DNA of 64,000 nucleotides from Collybia mongolica (GCA_013420905.1 JAAXNY010000013.1:992001-1056000); one strand, 5' to 3'. Shown: positions 22,667 through 36,368, counted from the stretch's first letter. Program-made: numbers and translations. The notes: generated from the letters alone by a model not told the origin.

Positions 22667-25268
22667 TTATGGGTGTGTTTGGGACAGATATAATAATGGG
22701 CTCAACCGGGGCTTTAGATACCTCTTTAAGGTATCACTCGGCCCTCCACCCTCACTAGAGCCCACGCTAAAACTGTATGGACAGGGTGTTGACCAATGCA
22801 GATTCCATGTAGCTTAATATGTGTCATCTAGTATGGTCTAGGGAGCCTGTTTATTGAACCGCTCGTGACAGGGCACATGGGCCGTGGAAGGGCAATCTTA
22901 TTTGCATGTTGCCAAAGACGAAAGTGTGTTGGCGATATGGGCGTAGATGACCATGATGAGGATTGGCCTTTTCCAATTGATGCTGCGAGTCTAAAAGACA
23001 CTTGGTTGTGTCAGTACAAATTAAATACCCATCGAGTTGACTGGCCTCTCGGCCTTCGTGATGGGTTTCCATCCAGCGGTCATTATACACGGTGTGTTTA
23101 GAAGTGGCAGCTTTCGTGCAAGACCGGGACCCCCGAAAGGACATTGGTGTCCGATGCATCATAATATGTAGTGCACGCCATAGAGTAGGGCCTGTGCTAT
23201 GGGTCAATCCACGGGCCTTCACGCGCTGTTTCTCTACCGAAATACTTTCCTTTCAGGTTATTGCATTTATGAGTCCGCCGTCGAGGAAGTGATATCGATT
23301 CGGCTCTGCGCTCGAAGAGCTCAGCACACCCCGACTTCTTCCTAGCTGTAACGGTCACGTGGTCTAGAGATTTGGGCGCGTTTGGTTTAATGTATGTAGT
23401 TCGCGGGTTTCTTCCATTCCTTTTCAGAGACCATCACCAACAACTATATTCTTGCGGCTGGGCCCCCAGGCATGGCTAGGCCGAAGCCTTTAGATTGGGG
23501 AGAAGCGTTTATACCTTGCACTTGACTCAGTTGTATGCTCAATTCTTCACGGCCAAGGGAAAAGCGCTTGCATGTCAAAAAATCTCAGGTATAGCCTTCA
23601 ACAATGTCGTGTAGGGAAGCAAGAGTCAAACATGGTGCGTAATACAGATAGCTTACTCACTGATACTTACGAGTTCCATTATAGTTCATTGTGATTATAG
23701 GGCCACATCCCTTCTTCGCGTGTGCTCGTCTATCCTACTACTTCGGAATGACATGAGAACTATGAGCAATGGGACCATATCCATGACACCCATACCGTAC
23801 TTTCCGCCATCCTCCTCAGGGACGGGTGCAACTCATCCTAAACACAGCCTCCAGTCAGCATCGCGCTCCGATCCCAAACCTCCTGACGAACGAGTGGGCC
23901 CCAGAAGTAGCTGGACGTCGTTGATCATCAGGGGGATCCACGGTCTGCACATAGACCTACAGATTACCTATTGTTATGACTCACTGCTCTGACCACCATT
24001 TTTTTTGGTCCCCCTTAACAGGCGCTGGGGTCGTATGCTATCATCGACTGCTTCTTTTTCTTCCTAAATCTCAATATATTACCCTCGTTATTGATCCCTG
24101 CAAACTCCTAAAAGGGATTGTGTAGGGTTACTTTTAGAATGTTCCTGTTGAGGCTGCTTCAGATTTGCTGGGGTTGGGTACCTGCGTTGGCATGAGTCAG
24201 GATGGCCGAGAAGCCCGACCTATGATTACCAAGAGCATGTAAGCGTTATGTTTTCACAATTTTTAAGGATCACTACTTACGAGTCTCGGACAAACAGGAT
24301 ACTGAAAAGCGAGCAAGAGGCCCACGCAGCCATCAAGCCTTCACACTTCCGGTGTCCCCTGTGGGAGCAGAAAAAATGCGGAGCTGTTGGGCGATTTTGT
24401 CCGAACTTGATTCTTTGACCCTCGGGATATATTAAGGTCATGTCATGTGTGAACCGTACGACTCAGTCGTAGAGTTCATTTTTGGGTTGGCATTATTCCC
24501 CCTTCCTTCGCCTTGTCTTTTCGCCGCGGCTGCTCTCGTCTCAGTGACAGACCGTCAAACGCATCAAATTAAAAACAACATAGACCGATGGGGTTCAGGA
24601 GGAGCTCGGAGACAATTCGGGTTGCAATGATGTTATGAAAGGGCCCATGGGATAATAACGATGATGTGGTTGGATTATTGGCACTGTGGCAGTACTTGAT
24701 GCGGCCGCGAGGCCACCCTGGACGTCGTCTGAAAGGACTCAGCTTTGTTGACAACCATTGATGCTCACCTTGCGGGCCTGCATGTTGTCGCCATCATGCG
24801 ATACCTCCGGGCCCTGATCTGCCTGGTGATTGTGTTTTGAAACGCGTGAAGAGATATAATCAAGCCAGGGCACAGCCAGACCAAACATCAGGCTACTATT
24901 TGATGTCTAATGTGGGAGTCAATTAGCCAAGTAGCCCCGCCACACAAAACGAACCGTTAGGTTCTCAAGGCAGTCTCGTTTCACTTGCAACGAAAGGGCG
25001 CTCGGGTTGTGAGTGCCGTCAATAACGGACTGTCGATCAGTGTCTCCATTGCGACCTATTCAGAGACCTAAATACACCTGCATATAGATCCTCGTCTTCA
25101 TCTTCACAAACCCCCGTAAAACAGAGCAAGCCGGAAAGCAGATTATTTTGCTGCTTGTCCGCATGAGTAATATGCATTATGGTGGTGTTAGTTTTTTTTC
25201 TGAATACAAATACATTAATGATAAGATACAGACAGTGGGACCCTTGAAGCATGTATCCTCGTCGAGTA
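22667..25268. other. Long region without recognised gene
   Basis: The first about 200 bases are the promoter side of the left seven-helix gene and share short blocks with the promoter of the right copy (CCTCTTTAAGG; CCCACGCTA). The rest has scattered short open frames on both strands (for example 22851-23222 minus, 23720-23992 plus) without splice support or family resemblance. Confidence 0.4.
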
Positions 25269-26674
25269 TCAAATCGATTGAGCATGCCCATTATGGCGGC
25301 TTGCCTGTATACAGGGCCGGTTCTGCTTTACTCGAACTGGCGGTGCTTCCTCGTCCACGCGACGGGACGGGACCCTACTGAGTTCAATTGTGGTACTCAA
25401 GTGGTCGTCTGCCCACCATGAAAGTCCGGTTGGGATGCCGGATCTCATGGCTTGCGTGGCGCCCAGCTCAGCTATGTGAATGCGGACGGCGATTAGGTTG
25501 AAGACAATTCCTGCTGTGTTGTCAGCGTTGGTATCACTACGTGATGGGGAAGGTTGTTTACCGATGGTCGGAACCATAGCATACTGCATGACGAACAATG
25601 CATTGTGCCGGTAGAAATAGACAATGATGGTGATGAGGAGCTGGGTAGTATACACTACTGCGCTTTCTACCAAAATCCGGACGACATGTATGAGTTTCAG
25701 TCGTGACCCCGCACTTGTGACGCCTGCCGCGGTTGAGATATAGTGCTGGTGCAAAAGTCTGAACACGATCAAACCAGTCGTAAGGATGTTCTGAAAGAAG
25801 GCGGCTGGATATACTGTGTCCATCCACGCTATTAATTTCACGAAGGGAATGATGTGTGGGTGTGTAAACCAATACAGAACCGAAGTATTAACGGCTGCGA
25901 TAGTGATCAATGTTTGTACTCTAAGGGATATGAGGAAGACGTACCTATGACGTATACCAACAATAGAGATGGGAGTATGATAACTCTATACCTCCGATTC
26001 CATATTATGAAGCAGCGATAGATCTTTCAACAGGTTGGGCTGAGACAGACGACGAATCGACGGAATTGGCTTACAACAAGGGCATCTCCTGACCACGTCA
26101 TGGAACAGAGGATGGTATTATGGGCAAGGTGATCCCATCGCCTGGTATCGAAGAAATAGAAAGCAGGTCCAACGGAATCCCGCAGCCAGATATAACTCTG
26201 TATCAGTCTATAAAGACACACCGCTAAATGAACAGTCAAAAAAAAAGCACGTGTAATGTGATAGCACGCACCAATATGGGTGGTTGCCTCCATATACATC
26301 AACAGTATAGCTGTTAGAAAGACCTGACACAGGGCAAAGTGAGACGCTTGGGTACAGAATAGGGTGTGGGTACCTTCCCGGACCACGTTCGATTCTTCCC
26401 CTTCTTGAGCATGATGTAGAGGGATTCAAAGAACAAGCAAGTATATATGCCTTGAGTTGAAGTGGTCGGTGTCTTACTCATTAGCAAGCCGACTGTGGCC
26501 GTTAATGAGGTTTCTTACCGTACAAAAGGACCTGCACCCCACAACGAGTCTAACTTTGATGGTACAATTTGATGAATGGTAACTGGTCCATACCTCGACA
26601 CATATCGCGACCAGAAATGCGAGCTCGACAGGAAACGGCTCGGGCGTCAATGGAACTCTCGTGGTATGTTTCAT
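25269..26674 (-). CDS. Seven-helix integral membrane protein, uncharacterised Agaricomycete family
   Basis: Eight exons: 26594-26674, 26519-26531 (a 13-base microexon), 26374-26450, 26272-26323, 26075-26223, 25945-26023, 25562-25894, 25269-25510; 341 residues, all phases closing. About seven hydrophobic segments can be read, starting ELAFLVAICVEVLLYG and YTCLFFESLYIML and ending with PTIGIVFNLIAVRIH, a signature I associate with a large, unnamed membrane protein family in mushrooms. The C-terminal tail of about 50 residues is hydrophilic. Function is unknown; a receptor-like topology is only a possibility. It is a tandem duplicate of 21294-22666, 2.6 kb away on the same strand, and appears to be the intact copy. 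Confidence 0.8.
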
Positions 26675-27524
26675 TCACGGGAATAATAGGACGGAAATGG
26701 GATCGTGAAGGTTAACCTTGGGACCCCGCATTCCTCTTTAAGGCGTTGCTCGACGCTTCGCCCTCGCTGGAACCCACGCTACAACAGTATGCAGGGTGGA
26801 GGCCAACATAATTAAATTCCAACGCACAGGATGTGTGCCTTCTTTGATATGTGACGCCTTGCAAGGGGTTAACGAGCTTATTTTAAGAAACGTCTGTGGC
26901 AGGGTAGACGGGCGGTGACCAGTGGCTGACATTGCGTCTCTCGGCGTGCGATGGTGCTATAGTAACCTTCGGGTTTCTTTCAAGTCCCAGCCCCATCACT
27001 CAGGGTCAAATTTATTTGTTTATGCAATTGTTGAATTCTGTGCGAAAGCCTCATTCGGCCTGAACAGGCGATTCGGATTTTTTCAACATCCGGCGACGAA
27101 TCCGGTCATCGTTTACTACTAACCAACTCTTACTTTACGAGCCTCCACGCATATATTCAGAATCACGGTTGTCAACGACTATTACTCTTAAGCCCTCTAC
27201 AAGACAGTGAGCTCACGTCAGTTTGAATTTTTTAGTCGCTGGGTCTACCCACCTTCGTAAAGTATCGTGAACGCTGGACGTGCAATACTAATGCTAGACT
27301 CCAGTTACCAGTACTGACAAAGTGCTGAGCAGGTTGGCTGACGTCAATGCTATGATCGCGGAACGTCAACAAAGCGTCGAATAACAGGAGCCGATTTAAA
27401 TTTGAGGCGGGCCTGTCTGAGCTTCTAAAATTGGACGGGGGCTTAGGCGCTCAGTTATTCTTTTTATCACGAACCTCTGACGCTTCTTTAACTCATCCCC
27501 CTCTCTTATTCTTCGGACATCCAT
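26675..27524. other. Divergent intergenic region
   Basis: Separates the minus-strand seven-helix gene from the plus-strand WW-like gene. The 26700-26780 part shares promoter blocks with the upstream region of the other seven-helix copy. No gene seen. Confidence 0.5.
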
Positions 27525-30519
27525 ATGACCACCTTCCTGAGGATAATATGCCATCTACGAATCTCGCTTCGCCTCTGTCTTCATAAACTAACCGCATGGC
27601 TCTGGCGAGTTACATGCGTGTACATCTGGCGCCGAATGCAAAGAATCAAATCTACTACATCTAGACCAGATCATGGCCATGCCAATAACAGCCATACAAA
27701 CCCTTGGGATTTTGCATTAGGTCCGCACATAAGGGAACAGGTACAGGCCAAAAGTTCACCGTGTTATGGATTGCATGAGCCTACACCATTTATAACCCTC
27801 AGTACGCCTGTAGAAGACCCTGGTGTAGCATCGGACGATTCATCGAGCGAGTTCGAATTCCGTATTGATTCACCGGAGCATCCTCCAAGTGGATCTGGAG
27901 ATCTCATACTCTATCCAAACTCTCAGCAAGACCAAGCCACGCCCCCCGAAATAGCAACATCGTGGAACACTCTTGGATTAATGCCCAACCACCTCATTGA
28001 TAACTCTATGTCAAGACTTTCTCCAGAAAATAGGGGCCACCACAGATCGATTCATTCTTCGCATTCTTCCCGTTCATCGCTAAGTTCATTTACGTCTTCC
28101 CGAGATATCTCTTTGCAGACCTTTCAACGCCAAACAAATGACTCTCGCCTCAGTGTCATCGTAGAAAATGCTACACTCGGGGGTCCGTCATCACAAGTGA
28201 AAATCACGGACTACGTCCGTCCATTGATACCTTCAAACTTGAAACGTTACGGCAGAAAAAGGCCAATGTAAGTTATGACAATCATGCTTTAACTCAGATG
28301 CAGTGCTTTAATCTCTTTTCAAGTGCAACTCGCGAAGACTCGCGTCGTGTACGAGTTCTGCCGAACACCAGGAGCTTCGGCGACGGGTAAATAATGTGTT
28401 AATTTGACCAGGCAGTATTCACAGGCAGTCACTATTCGCAGGCCTGACAAGGGTGTTTTGCCTGAAGGGTGGGTACAATTGATACATCCAGAAGGCCAAC
28501 CAACATTTTACAATAAAGCAAAAGTGGTACAACCATCTAATAGGCAAATTCTGATTAACATATTTACAGAATATCATCACCGAATCGTGGACCTACAATA
28601 ATGAAATATATCAATGCCTTGAATACTCTCTGTCTACGTTGACAGAGTTTATTCAGAGGTATAAACTCACATTTCCCGCAGACTGTCACCTTGTTCTGGA
28701 AATAGATGAAAATATAGAGGACAGTGACCAGGACCGCCTCTGCGGGTACTATTATGTCTCTCACTCAACTCGCGTTATCTTTTGGTTGGAGAATACTGAT
28801 ATCACGGAACTCTTCGTAGCCGAGAGTGAGGTGTCAGAGGTGCAGATCAGTAAGCTCGACCTCCTTTGTCACCTCGGTGCTGCTCTTACCATGATACACA
28901 CAGAGCTTCAGTTGGAATATCAGTACTGGTAAACTCCCAACCCAAGTTTGCCAAACGGTCTGATGCACCTTGCTAAACAGGTGCAATTGGTCCTTATTCC
29001 CTGATGTCAGTGATGTAACTCTGCCAATTCTTGACATGATGGCAAATCATATGAGTAATATTCGTACAGGTAATTATGAGAACCTGTTGTTTTGATCAGA
29101 ATATAACCTTTCCAGATCTGCTGACATCCCCTGATCACACACCCCTTCAATTCAACTTAAAGGATGTAAAAAGTTGGGAAGTTTGTGTACAAGACGCCAG
29201 AAGTATGTTATCGCAGTACCACTTCTCAGTATCTTTTGAACACTTACGAAAACGATCTGCAGAGCAACTGTTGCGTAAAAAACAACCCACCAGTTGGTTC
29301 GTTGGTAGGACCGACTGATATTTCTATTGCATGCTACTTTATTAACCCCGGTTGGCAGGGAGGTTCATGTCCCTACTTTGTAAGCCTCGCGAAATTTTGG
29401 GCATATGAAAAAAGTCCTGATCCTTGCATCTATTGAAGGTCAAAGTCGATTTTACAATTTCCATGGCAAATATGGCGCCCGACTGTCACGGACCCAAACT
29501 GTCTACGATCTTCCTAAACGTCCTCAGACATACCTTATCAAGATACTTTCACCTCTATTATTTTCAGCTCCAGATGTTCATTTGAAAATAATGGAGGGCC
29601 TATGGGTTGATAAACTCACACTCCGAACACCTTGGTCCAAATTCTTTATTCAGTTGCTCGAAGAATGGAAGAACGAAACAGCTTATGTACTCATGCCAAA
29701 CATTATTCGGACAGAAGGCATAACAACTTACTATTTTTCTTAGGCATCACTTCTCCTGAATGCGAATGTAGCTTTCCTGGCCATTCCTTCCAATGACCGT
29801 GGAGGTGATTTCGACATCATGCATCGGTCGCCAGCCCAAATTGCAAGCTATCTTTCAGTAATGACCAGCTCTGCAAGTATGCTGCTTGGGCTGTTGCTTG
29901 TTCGCCAATATAAGACTAGAGACCAAAACGATACTATGGACCAGGTCAGTACTTATACGTGTTGGGCTTGCGTGTGGCATTTCGCTAAAGAACGCAGAGT
30001 AACTTCTTGGTTCGTAATGACCACCAAACACGCGGCTTTGAAGCGCTAGCCATTCTTTACAGTCTTCCATATGCTCTACTTGTCTGGGGGTAGGGCTTTG
30101 CAACGATCTGGATTACACTACCAAAGGCTAATGTAGTATATTTCAGGCTAGTGACGTTCTTTATCGCCTTTTTTTTCATGTGTTTCCAGTCCTCCGATGC
30201 CGCGACACGCTCAGTAGTGGGAACTGTCTCCTTCTTTGCGGCAATTTTGATTGTCTGGTGCATTTGGAAGGGTTGGGAAGGTTCCCAAAATGGTTGGTGT
30301 TCAACACCTCTCACTTGGGTGCTACACAGGTTGCGGAGAAACAGTAAATTGAGGCGAAGAGTGGATGAGAATGAAGACTCGGAGGTGCCAGAAAGGTCGT
30401 ATCACACCTGGAAGAATTTCGGCTGGATTAGGCTTCGTCAACTCTGGTGGAAAGCTCCTACCACACCTGATATGGAAAGCCATCCTCCGGTGATCGCTGC
30501 GGAAAACCAACTGACCTAA
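27525..30519 (+). CDS. WW-like domain protein with C-terminal membrane anchor, basidiomycete family
   Basis: Eleven exons: 27525-28267, 28324-28386, 28412-28523, 28570-28928, 28981-29069, 29116-29304, 29359-29379 (21 bases), 29439-29686, 29744-29944, 29998-30089, 30147-30519; 829 residues. The N-terminal 250 residues are mostly Ser-rich and disordered after a basic hydrophobic start. A WW-like segment follows (LPEGWVQLIHPEGQPTFYN, around 285), but the second Trp is not evident. The middle has CGYYYVSHSTRVIFWLE and the family signature FYNFHGKYGARLSR. The C-terminus has hydrophobic segments (YLSVMTSSASMLLGLLLV; LAILYSLPYALLVW; LVTFFIAFFFMCF; AILIVWCIWKGW), so it is likely membrane-bound. Such proteins are abundant in Agaricomycetes; I know no function. 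Confidence 0.8.
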
Positions 30520-30898
30520 CGCTGACACTTCGAACGGTGCCCTTATATATAAAATTAGTATCTGTCTCCGAAATAGGGATGTATAAAACGTCTTGGTCGC
30601 ATTTGTAACTTTGTGATTGCTCCCGCCCATAACGGCATGTGATGTTCTTCCGGTTTCCAACCTAGAATTATATCCCGCCGACTCCTCTTGAGTTCGTGTC
30701 GAATGAAACACCAGATATATACACCATCTTCTGTTATGTTCAGTGGTCATATGACGTTGTGGCCTATGCGTGATTTCCTCTCGACTTGCATTTGCTTCAG
30801 GAAATTCAATGTGATTTCGGTAGACATTTTACACATTACACGCCCTGTGCTTGGTTTCAAAGATCTCCAAATGCGTAGGCGTATCAAAATGACAAAAA
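30520..30898. other. Intergenic
   Basis: 3' flank of the WW-like gene up to the first tRNA. Nothing recognised. Confidence 0.5.
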
Positions 30899-30981
30899 TG
30901 AGTCGACCCAGGTTCGAACTGAGGACCTTCTGTGCACAGTGTGTGTTAGACAGATGCGATAACCAGCTACGCCATCGACCC
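30899..30981 (-). tRNA. tRNA-Val(AAC), with short intron
   Basis: Read on the minus strand: acceptor GGGTCGA pairs with TCGACTC, D arm GCG/CGC, anticodon stem TCTGT/ACAGA with loop CTAACA (anticodon AAC), an intron of about 10 bases after position 37, and T arm CTCAG-TTCGAAC-CTGGG. A run of five T follows as terminator. The body resembles fungal tRNA-Val. Confidence 0.9.
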
Positions 30982-31063
30982 GTTGGGTTGCTGGGCGCCT
31001 ATGTATGAAATATTTTTATCCCATGTTAACGAACAAGGAAGAAACACCGAATATGCACCAAAA

Positions 31064-31144
31064 TGAGTCGACCCAGGCTCGAACTGAGGACCTTCTGTGT
31101 GCACAATGTTAGACAGATGCGATAACCAACTACGCCATCGACCC
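31064..31144 (-). tRNA. tRNA-Val(AAC), with short intron
   Basis: Same fold as the copy 83 bases to its left, on the same strand, with anticodon AAC and an intron of about 8 bases. The T loop reads TTCGAGC. A short T run follows. Confidence 0.9.
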
Positions 31145-31376
31145 GTGCGATCCCGCCAGCTCCTGAGACTGTTTACGCGGGCAACCTACTAAGACTTTTC
31201 CCGAAGACTCCGCTCAGAAATGAAATACAAAATTCTCGTTCAATCACGTACAAACTACATATACACATTTGTTTACGGTTCAGTTATATGATGCGAGCAG
31301 TATATATCAAGGGAGGGGAGGCGACAACGCGTGACCCAATAAAAATCACCTCTTTCATTTCCCCTCGATGGCTCAC

Positions 31377-33447
31377 TCACAGCCTCCCAGACTGCTTAGT
31401 TGAAGCCCCCAACGCGGCCTTAAACCTAAGCACCTCACTCGCGGGGCGGACTTGCATGGGCTTGACGGACGCGTGGCCGATTGCCTTCGCGATACGGTCC
31501 GACAGGCCTTGATCAACTGCTGCCCAGACGGATACTGGAAAATGATGTTCCCAAGTCAGCACCCCATCTCGGTGTTGAAGATTTAAATGGCAGATCTACG
31601 CACGCTGTCTCGCCTTGACCTCGGCACTCTTGCACTGGCCAAAGTGGCCAGCAACATTCTGGACGTAGGCTTCTCGGGCTTTGTCATCGAAGACCTTTTG
31701 CCAGAGGGCACGAGGCTGTTCAAAGTCGACTGTTTGGCCAAAGGGATTAGTCGAGATAAGTATCTTCTTGAAAGTGTGTCACAACATACGCTCAGTCATC
31801 ACGCTGAGATCCCTATATGCGCCACCGATGAAATTCTCATGTTTGGCTTCCCTCTCAAGGTCGCGGACGGAATGGTCGATCGTGGCTTTGGGCGCCTTGT
31901 ACGAGAGTGGCTGAATTGTGCTCTGGTAGTTCGGGCGGTTGCCTTGGGAGATGAATGTTCCAGGGCCATCACGCTGGAAGTTGGCTACGGGGTTCAGGGG
32001 GGCGTTGACAGGGAGCTGCTGATAGTTGGTACCGAGACGGTGGCGGTGAGTGTCGGGGTAAGAGAACAGACGAGACTGCAAGACGGGGTCCGCAGATGGC
32101 TCTATGTAAGGTATTGTGTGCGAAGGCGAAAATGCCACCTACGGTCGACAGTTAGTAAACTAGCCTGGAAGGTAGATTAGGATGATACAAACCTGTTCGA
32201 TCTCAGCGAAGTAGTTCTGTGGGTTCTCGTTGAGGACAATTTTCCCAAAGGGGCGAAGGGGGTAATCGGCATGCGGCCAAACTTTGGTGAGATCAAGGAT
32301 GTTGTACCGGAACTTCTCAGCTTGGTCGGGAGTCATTGTTTGCTGAGAAATGGTAACGCGTGAGCTACGCAGATTCGACGAAAAGTTCGGCGATACCCAC
32401 GATGTAGACGGTCCATGATGGGAAATTTTTGGATTCAATGGCGTCAAAGAGAGCTTTGGTACCGTAATCCGGGTTCTCGCCGGCCAATTTAGTTGCCGTT
32501 GCGTTGTCAAGAGTCTATTAGGTACTGTTGAGGGGGCGAATTGCCGAGGTGCATATGGTCGTAATTGCATACCTTGAAACCCTTGTCGGCGCGAACATGC
32601 ACTTGGACGTAGACAAAAGTTCCATCATCCTTAAGCCATTTATAGGTGTGGCCAGAGTAACCATGTTGGTTATGGTAGCCATCAGGAGTTCCACGGTCAG
32701 AGAAGAGAATCATCATCTGATGGATGGACTCGGGGTTTTGTGAGAGGTAGTCCTGTAAAGCGGCGACAAGGTCAGTATTGCCCCAAGTGCTCATAAATAG
32801 GATTTGCAGCTCACCCAAAACATGTCGGGGTCCTTCAAATGAGTCTGAGGGTCCCTCTTCTGAGTGTGGATGAAGTGAGGGAACTTTGCAGGGTCCCTGA
32901 TGAAGAAGATGGGAGTGTTGTTGAACACCCAGTCCCAGTTACCCTCGTCCGTCCTGAGCTTGGCGGAAAAGCCACGGGGGTCTCGAGCAGTGTCGGCGGA
33001 ACCTGACTCACCACCGACGGTGGAGAACCGCATCGTCACGCGGACCTTTTTGCCGACGGAGCGCAAGAGCGATTGCGATGTAATGTCGCTGAGATCGTGA
33101 GTCACCTCAAAGTATCCGTGGGCTCCAACACCCTTCGCGTGGACCTGGCGATCAGGGGAGATAAGCGCCTACGATCAGATAAAGACGTTGAGGAAGGGGT
33201 GCTTACAACACGCTCAGGAATACGTTCGCGATCGAAGTGCGCGAGCAGATCGATATGGTGGAAATCTATGGACAGAGAACGAAAATCAAGGCTATGATCT
33301 GATAACGAAAAGGTGCTACTCACCTTGAATCAATAGGGGCCCGTGAAGACCTGCGCGCTGAGCCGCATATGGCTCATTGACGGGTGCGCCATTGGAGGTG
33401 GTGTAAACGGCACCGTCTTTGTTGTTAAAAACCTGCTGGGAAGGCAT
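31377..33447 (-). CDS. Monofunctional heme catalase (clade 3 type)
   Basis: Nine exons: 33324-33447, 33207-33265, 32815-33144, 32573-32752, 32401-32514, 32193-32342, 31790-32138, 31604-31729, 31377-31534; 529 residues, the usual size of small-subunit catalases. It converts hydrogen peroxide to water and oxygen. Visible signatures are the distal-side His in [18 protein letters not shown], the Asn region [23 protein letters not shown], the proximal heme Tyr in [14 protein letters not shown], and the C-terminal [14 protein letters not shown]. It has no signal peptide. The C-terminus is GRL, which is not a standard peroxisomal targeting tripeptide, so location is uncertain. The gene sits between the two inverted pairs of tRNA-Val genes. 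Confidence 0.95.
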
Positions 33448-35759
33448 ATTGTAGATATGTAGTGGGCAATAAAAGGGAGAAAGCGGGAATCAAACCTTGG
33501 GGAAAGGAAAAGCTGTTTATATAGGTAGATTTGGATGCCGCTTGGATCCATTTACAACCATTTCCAGTGGAGTTGATGCCGTCCACTGGCAGTGGAAGCT
33601 GATAGAGTTTGCACACGTGATGAGGACGGTGATCGGAGGAAGCAATCAAATGCTTTTCATTGGCTGCCACCTATAGCTATTCATGTTCGTCTCTTAAGTC
33701 AACTTGATTTTCACCCCAAGTCCTTCACTTTCGGCACCTACATATCTCAAGGAAGGCACTAAGCACATTTAGTTTATATTCATCGCAGTCTCTAATTTTC
33801 CAAAGCTGCCAAATAGCTGCTCTAAATGCTACCCAGAAACCGAGGACTCGCTCCCTATTTCCTTGGGTTCTCACCACAACAGATCAGCTGACGCTTATTT
33901 GGATAATTGTCGTTCAAGAAGGCCCATGACCGCCTGAAATTGTGTCCTACAGTAAGCAGCTTGATCTTCTGATGTTCCGGCCGTCACTTCAGCACCCCCA
34001 CTTATCATCGTCGACTTCTTTGAAACCTAGAACTTTACTATCGTAAGTCTTGATGCGCTTAAACCCAATTTCTCGCCCCATCACGAACACTCCATTATAT
34101 ACACTGTTTTTAGCCTTGGCTTTCTCAACATCCTCGGAACAGAGCTTCGGACGATAACTAATCCGTCGTAAGTCTGTTCACAGGTATTGGTGAGTCTTTC
34201 CCTAAGCTTTCCATACGGCGATCGGGACACCGCACCAAGCGTCAATCCAATTATAAGTCTCATCATATCTTCGATGGCCTCTCGCCAGAACAACTTTGTT
34301 CTTGCGTCTCACATCATGCAAACCCTGGTCCCTATCCCGGTCCCGGTTGAGGAAGGGTGTTGTTAAATCGATTCTTTATCCATGGAAGATCTCCCACGAA
34401 CCCATGTCTTTGCATCTTGCATGAAAATCTTGCCTCCCTCCGCCGTGAAAAACGTTTTTCCAGTGAGAAAGGATTTTCCACCAGACCGAATTCACCCGCA
34501 CACCTAATCCACCTCGAGCGCAAAAGACCCGCTACTAGAAGGCCAGTTCTTCTCACACGCCAATGCGAGTCAAAGACGTAGAAGACCTTCGTGTGATATC
34601 GGGCAAATAACGCTGCTTCTATGTACCACCGCATCTTTGAGCCTACCAGCCGTACACACGCACTTCTCAATCAGCGGCCTATGCTGTTATTTATATTGAC
34701 AATGAAACCTCATTGATTCTGATGGCCCTTGCATCAAATAAGCGGTCCATTTTAGAATCGGGCACGAACTTGTCCAAATATTCATCAGAGGTATACTGTC
34801 AGTGGCCCATCATTGCCTATGGGCAGGGTAATGCTTATTTGCATTTTGGCCACTTCCACCGCCCCGTTTGCCTCAAAAAAAAAAACCATAGCTTGCTGCA
34901 TGTTATCGAAATAAGATCCTCAACTCAGAACAATGAATAAACATCCTGTGATTTATGGGAGGCTCGAGAAGGTGGTGTCAATCAAGTGTATTGTCCTTTC
35001 ATGGTCAGGCCTACAACTAGGGGAGAGATCACAGGAAATCGGTTGGATACAAATTTTCTATGTATCAATGACTCCTATAATCTATTCTAGATATTTTATA
35101 AGGGTACAGAGGGCGAGATACCATGGCAGGCTCCAGTTTCGTTGTTCACAGAGGTGAAAGTGACAAGGACCCTTGTGTTCATCGTGACATTTTCAGATCC
35201 CGCTACAGCTCGGCAGTTGACACAGCATGTTTCGGGATATGAAATATGCTTAATTTTTGATGTGACAACAGTGACGAAAATAAGCAGTACACGTCTCATT
35301 TGCTGAAATCGAGCACGTCGTCTCGGTCAATGCCCGCCACATTTTCTCCCCCAAAAAAAAATAATTGAGGCAGGGCAATCTGTTCGTAAGAACCAGTTCT
35401 ATATACTAGTAACTTCGTAAATCCTCATATTTCTATTTCGTAGCGTTACGGGGGAGGGAGTCAAAAATCGGCATTAGTGGGCCACCCATAGTATGCATTG
35501 TCCTCGACGAGGCCCGACCCGTTACGTCATCACCGACCCCTCGCGTCATACGCTCAGAATTGACGCGTTGTTGGGAGGTATGTATTCAGCTTTGGCATTA
35601 TTATGTTGTCAGGGTCAACGTTGATAGTGTCGGAACGACTCCATAACATGGCAGGTACCTCGAATACAACTATATATCGCATTATGCAATATGCGTGGTC
35701 ACATTTTTCCTAGATGCCATACTCAAAAATTTCTCCTGTCTTAAAGAATTACAAACAAC
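33448..35759. other. Long intergenic region
   Basis: Upstream of catalase. A few short frames (34081-34293 and 34332-34670 on minus) look like chance; there are A-rich runs near 34877 and 35352. No gene or repeat that I can support. Confidence 0.4.
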
Positions 35760-36368
35760 TCACTGTCCACTGAGCACTATGTCAAGCCCCTTCACCACTA
35801 GTTCATGATTGACATCCGTCGGCGGTCCATATTTGAGTGGATTGAAACCCTGTGGCTTCCCACCCACTGGATACAGCCCGACCACGACCACATATGCCAC
35901 CACACCTAGCACACCTCTCACCCGAACTGGCCACCCTCCCCCTTTCATGCTATACTCTGCCGACTTCGCCATGGCTGCATTCTCCCCGATTTCCGTGCGC
36001 TCCCCCAACGTCAGCAGCCGCTGTCGTCGCCAGCTCGCGATCTCCCATTTGCGCACGCTGTTCCTAATCGCCTCCATCTCCGCAAAGTACGCGGGGCTTG
36101 CGCCGTCGCCTGTGTGCGCGACGAATAGCGGCACACCATTGGCATGTGTGATTGCGATGCAAGCAGATTGGTCGGGGTACTCTTTCAGTGCGAGCGTGCG
36201 CAAGGCGCTGCCGAGCTCCCAGGCGGTCGCGGTGCTGAATGACAGTAGCACGAGGCGCGATTCTTGTTCCTGAAGCTCGCCGAGCTATATGTAACGAGGT
36301 AAGGTGGTAGGTGAAATTGAGTGTGGTACGTTGGGACAACTTACTTCGCGTTTTTCGTGCTCGGGCAT
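35760..36368 (-). CDS. UPF0303 / HbpS-like domain protein (YBR137W-type)
   Basis: Two exons, 36345-36368 and 35760-36284, giving 182 residues. The short first exon encodes MPEHEKRE. The main body has SFSTATAWELGSALRTLAL, an ITHANGVPLFVAHTGDG strand-turn and the GGGWPVRVRGVLGVVAYVVV segment typical of the UPF0303 branch of the HbpS-like (Pfam heme-degrading domain) family. The yeast relative is YBR137W, a small cytosolic protein without a settled enzymatic role. No membrane or export signal. It is transcribed away from the tRNA-Val pair at 36.7 kb. Confidence 0.85.

Noticed and set aside
31587..32180. 197-codon plus-strand open frame opposite the catalase
   Set aside because: Antisense shadow of catalase exons 7 and 8, which account for the openness.
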